Of a DNA stretch of 64,000 bases, positions 63,126-64,000 are shown piece by piece. Each line of letters begins with the position of its first letter. The first letter of the stretch is position 1. A program made the position numbers and the translations under genes. Origin of the DNA: Gammaproteobacteria bacterium (lineage in GTDB: Bacteria > Pseudomonadota > Gammaproteobacteria > Ga0077536); the NCBI GenBank assembly GCA_024234975.1, contig JACKNH010000017.1, forward strand, positions 17,169-81,168, in the 5' to 3' direction. A model generated the notes under the pieces. That model saw only the letters and a program-made list of their open reading frames with translations, was not told where the DNA came from and searched no databases.

Positions 63126-64000
63126 TCACTGAATCTCGCGATTGATGACGATGTTGAGATCGTGGGCGGCAGCAACTTCGACGGGTTCTGATACACCCTC
63201 GAGATCGCCCGGCTGTGCAATCGCGTTGCCGCTGGTCGAGATTCGCGCACCGATAACGACCGTGTCCGCCGATGAAAGATTGCGGCCTGCCGCCATGGCC
63301 ATCGAGTCATCCAGCGAGAACGTGAGGGGCAGATCGGCGACGCGGTATTTGCGTACCGCCAGCGGCAGCGGCATGCCATCCGCGGATCTTGCGAACACAA
63401 ATACGGTCGCATCGGCGCCAGCGCGATGCATGAGTTCCGCCGACAGTGTGACACTGCCATCAACCCGGGAGCCGGTGGCCGTTGCGGTGGTTGGCGCAGT
63501 TTGCGACGTCGGTATCGCGGTAGGTGCCGCCGCGCCAATCTCCCGCAGATTGCCCGCAACGATCCGGGCTTCTTCGCTTTGCGGTGGCACTACTTTCAGG
63601 AAACGTTGCCAATGCGTCGCAGCCGTATCCAGGTCGCCGGCGCGATAAGCGGCGGTGCCCGCCAGCCAGAGTGCTTTGGGATGGTTTGGATTCAAAGCCA
63701 GTGCGTCGCTCAACAACTGGTTCGCTTCACTACTGAAGCTGAAGCCATTCGTAGCCACAGTGGCATCGGCCAGTTCAACCAGAAGATTCGCATCGCGCGG
63801 CGTCGCCGCCAACGCGCTGCGCAGAATCCCGGTCGCTCGTGAAAAGTCCTTGTCGGCCATGGCCGCGCGTGCAGAGGCGATGGGATTTTCTGACGGGCCC
63901 TCACCGGCGAAACGGCCGGGATCGACAGCGGCGGCTTTCTGACGCGCCTGCTCCGCGGCGCCGGTCCAGCCCAGGCTTTCGTAGGTCTTTATCAGTAATG
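63126..64000 (-). CDS. TPR protein with CcmI-like C-terminal domain (5' end outside window)
   Basis: At least 291 residues; the frame stays open to the right edge, so the true start is outside. TPR repeats occupy the visible N-terminal part (ILRSALAATPRDANLLVELA, LLSDALALNPNHPKALWLAG). The C-terminal ~120 residues match the CcmI/CycH periplasmic domain (VDGSVTLSAELMHRAGADAT, VFVFARSADGMPLPLAVRKY, LPLTFSLDDSMAMAAG, VVIGARISTSGNAIAQPGDL). CcmI presents apocytochrome c to the haem ligation complex; a dedicated copy here fits the extreme haem demand of the operon. Confidence 0.85.
   Translation of the reverse strand, partial: LLIKTYESLGWTGAAEQARQKAAAVDPGRFAGEGPSENPIASARAAMADKDFSRATGILRSALAATPRDANLLVELADATVATNGFSFSSEANQLLSDALALNPNHPKALWLAGTAAYRAGDLDTAATHWQRFLKVVPPQSEEARIVAGNLREIGAAAPTAIPTSQTAPTTATATGSRVDGSVTLSAELMHRAGADATVFVFARSADGMPLPLAVRKYRVADLPLTFSLDDSMAMAAGRNLSSADTVVIGARISTSGNAIAQPGDLEGVSEPVEVAAAHDLNIVINREIQ

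Noticed and set aside
1..64000. tRNA or rRNA genes, integrases, transposases
   Set aside because: No T-arm/anticodon-arm patterns, rRNA-like stretches or recombinase motifs were noticed on either strand.

Overview
The window (64 kb, GC-rich) looks like a chromosomal segment of a gammaproteobacterium. This rests on a MetR regulator divergent from a MetE-like enzyme, a DgcP-like diguanylate cyclase, SirB2, a CcmI-type cytochrome maturation domain and many TonB-dependent receptors. Genus cannot be fixed from sequence alone. No tRNA, rRNA, CRISPR array, transposase or phage gene was seen.

Region 1 (1-11.4 kb) carries four DUF6152 genes. Three lie beside genes for a second family of uncharacterised exported proteins (N-terminal D-L-S-G-x-W, central GHSxGHWxGDTL); the fourth follows a more distant large exported protein. 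Also here are a tannase/feruloyl-esterase-family hydrolase, a secreted beta-helix protein and a DUF1330 protein.

Region 2 (11.4-31 kb) holds three large TonB-dependent receptors, a degenerate SGNH-hydrolase-like protein, a VAO-type flavoprotein with its c-type cytochrome (4-cresol dehydrogenase / eugenol hydroxylase type), a duplicated two-gene module (long di-haem peroxidase-like cytochrome plus OmpA-C-like protein) and a MarR regulator.

Region 3 (31-45.5 kb) is a catabolic-looking stretch: an HSL-type esterase, two more tannase-family enzymes, an atypical SDR, a SnoaL-like protein, RidA, MetR with a MetE-like protein, a Tat-exported carotenoid/lignostilbene oxygenase, a metallo-beta-lactamase-fold hydrolase with a coupled double-CxxC protein, and the malonate transporter MadLM. 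With region 2 it suggests uptake and oxidative or hydrolytic breakdown of plant-derived phenolic esters or related aromatics. That is inference from families; no ring-cleavage genes are present.

Region 4 (45.5-51.5 kb) has a diguanylate cyclase, SirB2, a RimK-like ATP-grasp protein, a persulfide dioxygenase-rhodanese fusion and a VPLPA-CTERM surface protein.

Region 5 (51.7-64 kb) is the most striking part: a tightly packed minus-strand operon. In transcription order it encodes a TPR/CcmI-like protein (5' end outside the window), a five-helix histidine-rich membrane protein, a 24-haem cytochrome c, a giant cytochrome c with about 80 CxxCH motifs in ~94-residue four-haem repeats, and a SPOR-TPR-outer-membrane-barrel protein. 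Start and stop codons overlap or nearly touch. I infer an unusual trans-envelope or extracellular electron conduit. The giant cytochrome reading frame is broken by several indels, which may be assembly errors in near-identical repeats or real decay.
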